From: Limisphaerales bacterium
Lineage (GTDB): Bacteria > Verrucomicrobiota > Verrucomicrobiae > Limisphaerales > UBA11358
Reading direction: 5' to 3'
DNA length: 7,231 nt
NCBI GenBank assembly: GCA_003152145.1
Contig: PLZL01000409.1
Location: 1-7,231 of the forward strand
The translations under genes were made by a program, and so were the position numbers. Of this stretch, positions 5,800 through 7,231 are shown piece after piece. The number at the start of each line of letters is the position of its first letter. The first letter of the stretch is position 1. The notes below the pieces were generated by a model. The model saw nothing but the letters and a program-made list of their open reading frames with translations, did no database searches and was not told the origin of the DNA.

Positions 5800-5990
5800 A
5801 CATCGAGCTTGGGATTCTGCCCGTTGAAATGCTGCGATGCAATGTAAAAAGGAACGCAATTCGAGGCTTTATTCACTGAAGCTGCAATATCAGGAAGCTC
5901 TGCGGCAAAATTGGGATCCACGCCGTTGCTGTTTCTTGCCTTGGCAGCGCTCACGGTGATCAGTGCCCGGCTTTATCCAAACTTGGCAAG

Positions 5991-7196
5991 ATGATCCGTC
6001 GTTCAAAAATGGTTGAAAAAACCGCGCGCCTGATTCAACTTCATCTCATGCCGCGCAGAAGCCAAAAGCGGGTCCTGGTTGCCCTCGGCTGGTATGATTA
6101 CCGGTTGCATCGCGGCATTGAAAAATTCGCCCAGGAACACAACTGGCATCTCTCCGCCAATCTGGCGAGGGAGAAAGTCATTCCTTGGGGGTGGGAAGGC
6201 GACGGGATCCTGGCGTGGCTCGGCGCGGGCGACGATCTGGCGGAATTTGTGGCGCACGCCAAAAAGCCCACCGTGGATTTCAGCTTCCGCCGCCCGCAGT
6301 TGCGCTTTCACCGCGTGCTGGAAGATCACGCCCATGCCGCGCAATTGGTCGCCGAGCATTTTCTCGCGCGGGGTTTTCACCACTTCATGTTTTACAGTGA
6401 CACGGACAACTGGTCGTATGAGGAACGCGGACAAGGTTTTCTCGAAGCGTTGAAACGATCCGGGCGCGGTTGCCTCTGGCTGCGGTGGCACCAGTCGCCG
6501 GCCTACCGCACGGACCGGGAACAGTGGAAGCACAAACGCAAGTGGCTGCTGTCCCAATTGAAACCGGCGCCCAAGCCGCTCGCTGTTTTCGCGGCCAACG
6601 ACGAGCAGGCGCTGGACGTGCTGGAAACGTGCGAAAGCGCCGGCTTGAACGTGCCGGAAGAAGTGGCGATTGTCGGAGCGGAAAATTATCTCCTGTCCCC
6701 GAACACGATGCGCACGCCGGTTTCGAGCATAGACACCAATCTGGAAACTCTGGGTTACACCGGGGCGGCATTGCTCGAAGACCTGATGAACGGCAAAAAG
6801 GCGCCCCGTAAACCGATTCGCATTCCCGCCACCGGCATCGTCACCCGCAAGAGCAGCGACCTGCTCGCCATCAGCCACAAGGGTGTGGCCAACAGCCTCC
6901 GTTTCATCTGGGAACACGCCCACGAGCCGATTAACGTCAAAAACCTTGTGGACGCAGCCTTGATGTCGCGGCGCGGCCTGCACAAGGCGTTTCTGGACAA
7001 CGTGGGGCGCACACCGGGACAGGAGCTCCAGCGTGTGCGGATTGAGCGGGCCAAACGGCTGCTGGCGGAAGCCGATTACAAGCTGGCGATGCTCGCCAGT
7101 TTGTGCGGTTATCGAAACGCCAACAGCTTCTGTGTGGCCTTCAAACAGGCAATGGGAATGTCGCCGAAACAATTCCGCGAAACCGTCGTGCATTGA
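5991..7196 (+). CDS. XylR-like transcriptional regulator: sugar-binding domain fused to AraC-type DNA-binding domain
   Basis: 401 residues with the E. coli XylR layout (392 residues). Residues about 27-285 form a periplasmic-binding-protein/LacI-type ligand domain: it opens RVLVALGWYDYRLHRGIEKFAQEHNWHL and contains VFAANDEQALDVLETCESAGLNVPEEVAIVGAEN-type sugar-regulator motifs. Residues about 293-401 are an AraC-type domain with two helix-turn-helix units (about 316-339, LVDAALMSRRGLHKAF; and 364-396, LASLCGYRNANSFCVAFK...SPKQF). Such proteins activate sugar-catabolism genes when a sugar binds; the ligand and targets here are not visible, and any regulated operon would lie beyond the right edge. 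Start uncertain: ATG 5991 is the longest, with ATG 6009 and ATG 6048 in frame; none has a clear ribosome site. The signature domain begins only at residue 27, so a shorter start would not harm it. Confidence 0.9.
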   Translation: MIRRSKMVEKTARLIQLHLMPRRSQKRVLVALGWYDYRLHRGIEKFAQEHNWHLSANLAREKVIPWGWEGDGILAWLGAGDDLAEFVAHAKKPTVDFSFRRPQLRFHRVLEDHAHAAQLVAEHFLARGFHHFMFYSDTDNWSYEERGQGFLEALKRSGRGCLWLRWHQSPAYRTDREQWKHKRKWLLSQLKPAPKPLAVFAANDEQALDVLETCESAGLNVPEEVAIVGAENYLLSPNTMRTPVSSIDTNLETLGYTGAALLEDLMNGKKAPRKPIRIPATGIVTRKSSDLLAISHKGVANSLRFIWEHAHEPINVKNLVDAALMSRRGLHKAFLDNVGRTPGQELQRVRIERAKRLLAEADYKLAMLASLCGYRNANSFCVAFKQAMGMSPKQFRETVVH

Positions 7197-7231
7197 CGCG
7201 CCGGGGCACATTTTTCAAGCCTCTTTGCAAC

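Noticed and set aside
5091..5879. Plus-strand frame of 262 codons opposite trmB and the tRNA
   Set aside because: It is antisense to clear TrmB motifs and a tRNA; no protein-like features.
5831..5879. Short ATG-started peptide MLRCNVKRNAIRGFIH upstream of the XylR-like gene
   Set aside because: Sixteen codons with no ribosome site, no codon repeats hinting at attenuation and no link to a hairpin; chance is the simplest explanation.
6003..7211. Long minus-strand frame of 402 codons opposite the XylR-like gene
   Set aside because: It is a shadow of the plus-strand gene, whose ligand-binding and AraC motifs are unmistakable; the antisense translation is rich in H, R, Q and G without any domain.

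Overview
The window comes from a moderately GC-rich bacterial chromosome. Its gene styles point to the Verrucomicrobiota, probably a Pedosphaera/Limisphaerales-like lineage: a XylR-like regulator with a sugar-binding domain, a secreted SMP-30/gluconolactonase-like protein, a zinc-ribbon membrane protein of the CxxC/'GPYNN' type, few Shine-Dalgarno sites, and short interspersed hairpin repeats. This placement is an inference from gene style, not from a marker gene.

Layout. Bases 2-1453 (+) are the C-terminal 483 residues of the excision-repair helicase UvrB, cut by the left edge. Facing it, 1465-2287 (-) is an AT-richer gene for an unrecognised zinc-ribbon, single-pass membrane protein. Its reading frame is broken by one base at an A8 homopolymer. 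Upstream of that gene, 2279-2480 is a small repeat-bearing intergenic area: three short hairpins and a 28-base copy of the 3' end of the SMP-30-like gene found 1.1 kb further on. Next come a DUF456-type membrane protein (2534-3034, +) and a second, unrelated zinc-ribbon membrane protein (3113-3583, +). The secreted SMP-30/gluconolactonase-like protein (3590-4495, -) is divergent from a four-helix 'phage holin family' (PF04020-type) membrane protein (4605-5072, +). Then trmB (5082-5687, -) lies just downstream of a tRNA-Pro(CGG) gene (5723-5799, -), and a XylR-like AraC-family regulator (5991-7196, +) closes the window.

How the genes fit together. Most are unrelated housekeeping or membrane genes rather than one pathway. 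The clearest functional pairing is tRNA-Pro followed 35 bases later by trmB, whose product methylates G46 of tRNAs; this tRNA carries a G at that position. Three tail-to-tail gene pairs are separated by only 6-11 bases, with no room for intrinsic terminators.

I see no phage, CRISPR array, toxin-antitoxin pair, defence island or intact mobile element, and no convincing new multi-gene system. The parts most worth a second look are the frameshifted AT-rich zinc-ribbon gene with its repeat-laden leader, the duplicated 3' gene end, and a perfect 10-bp inverted repeat at the start of trmB.
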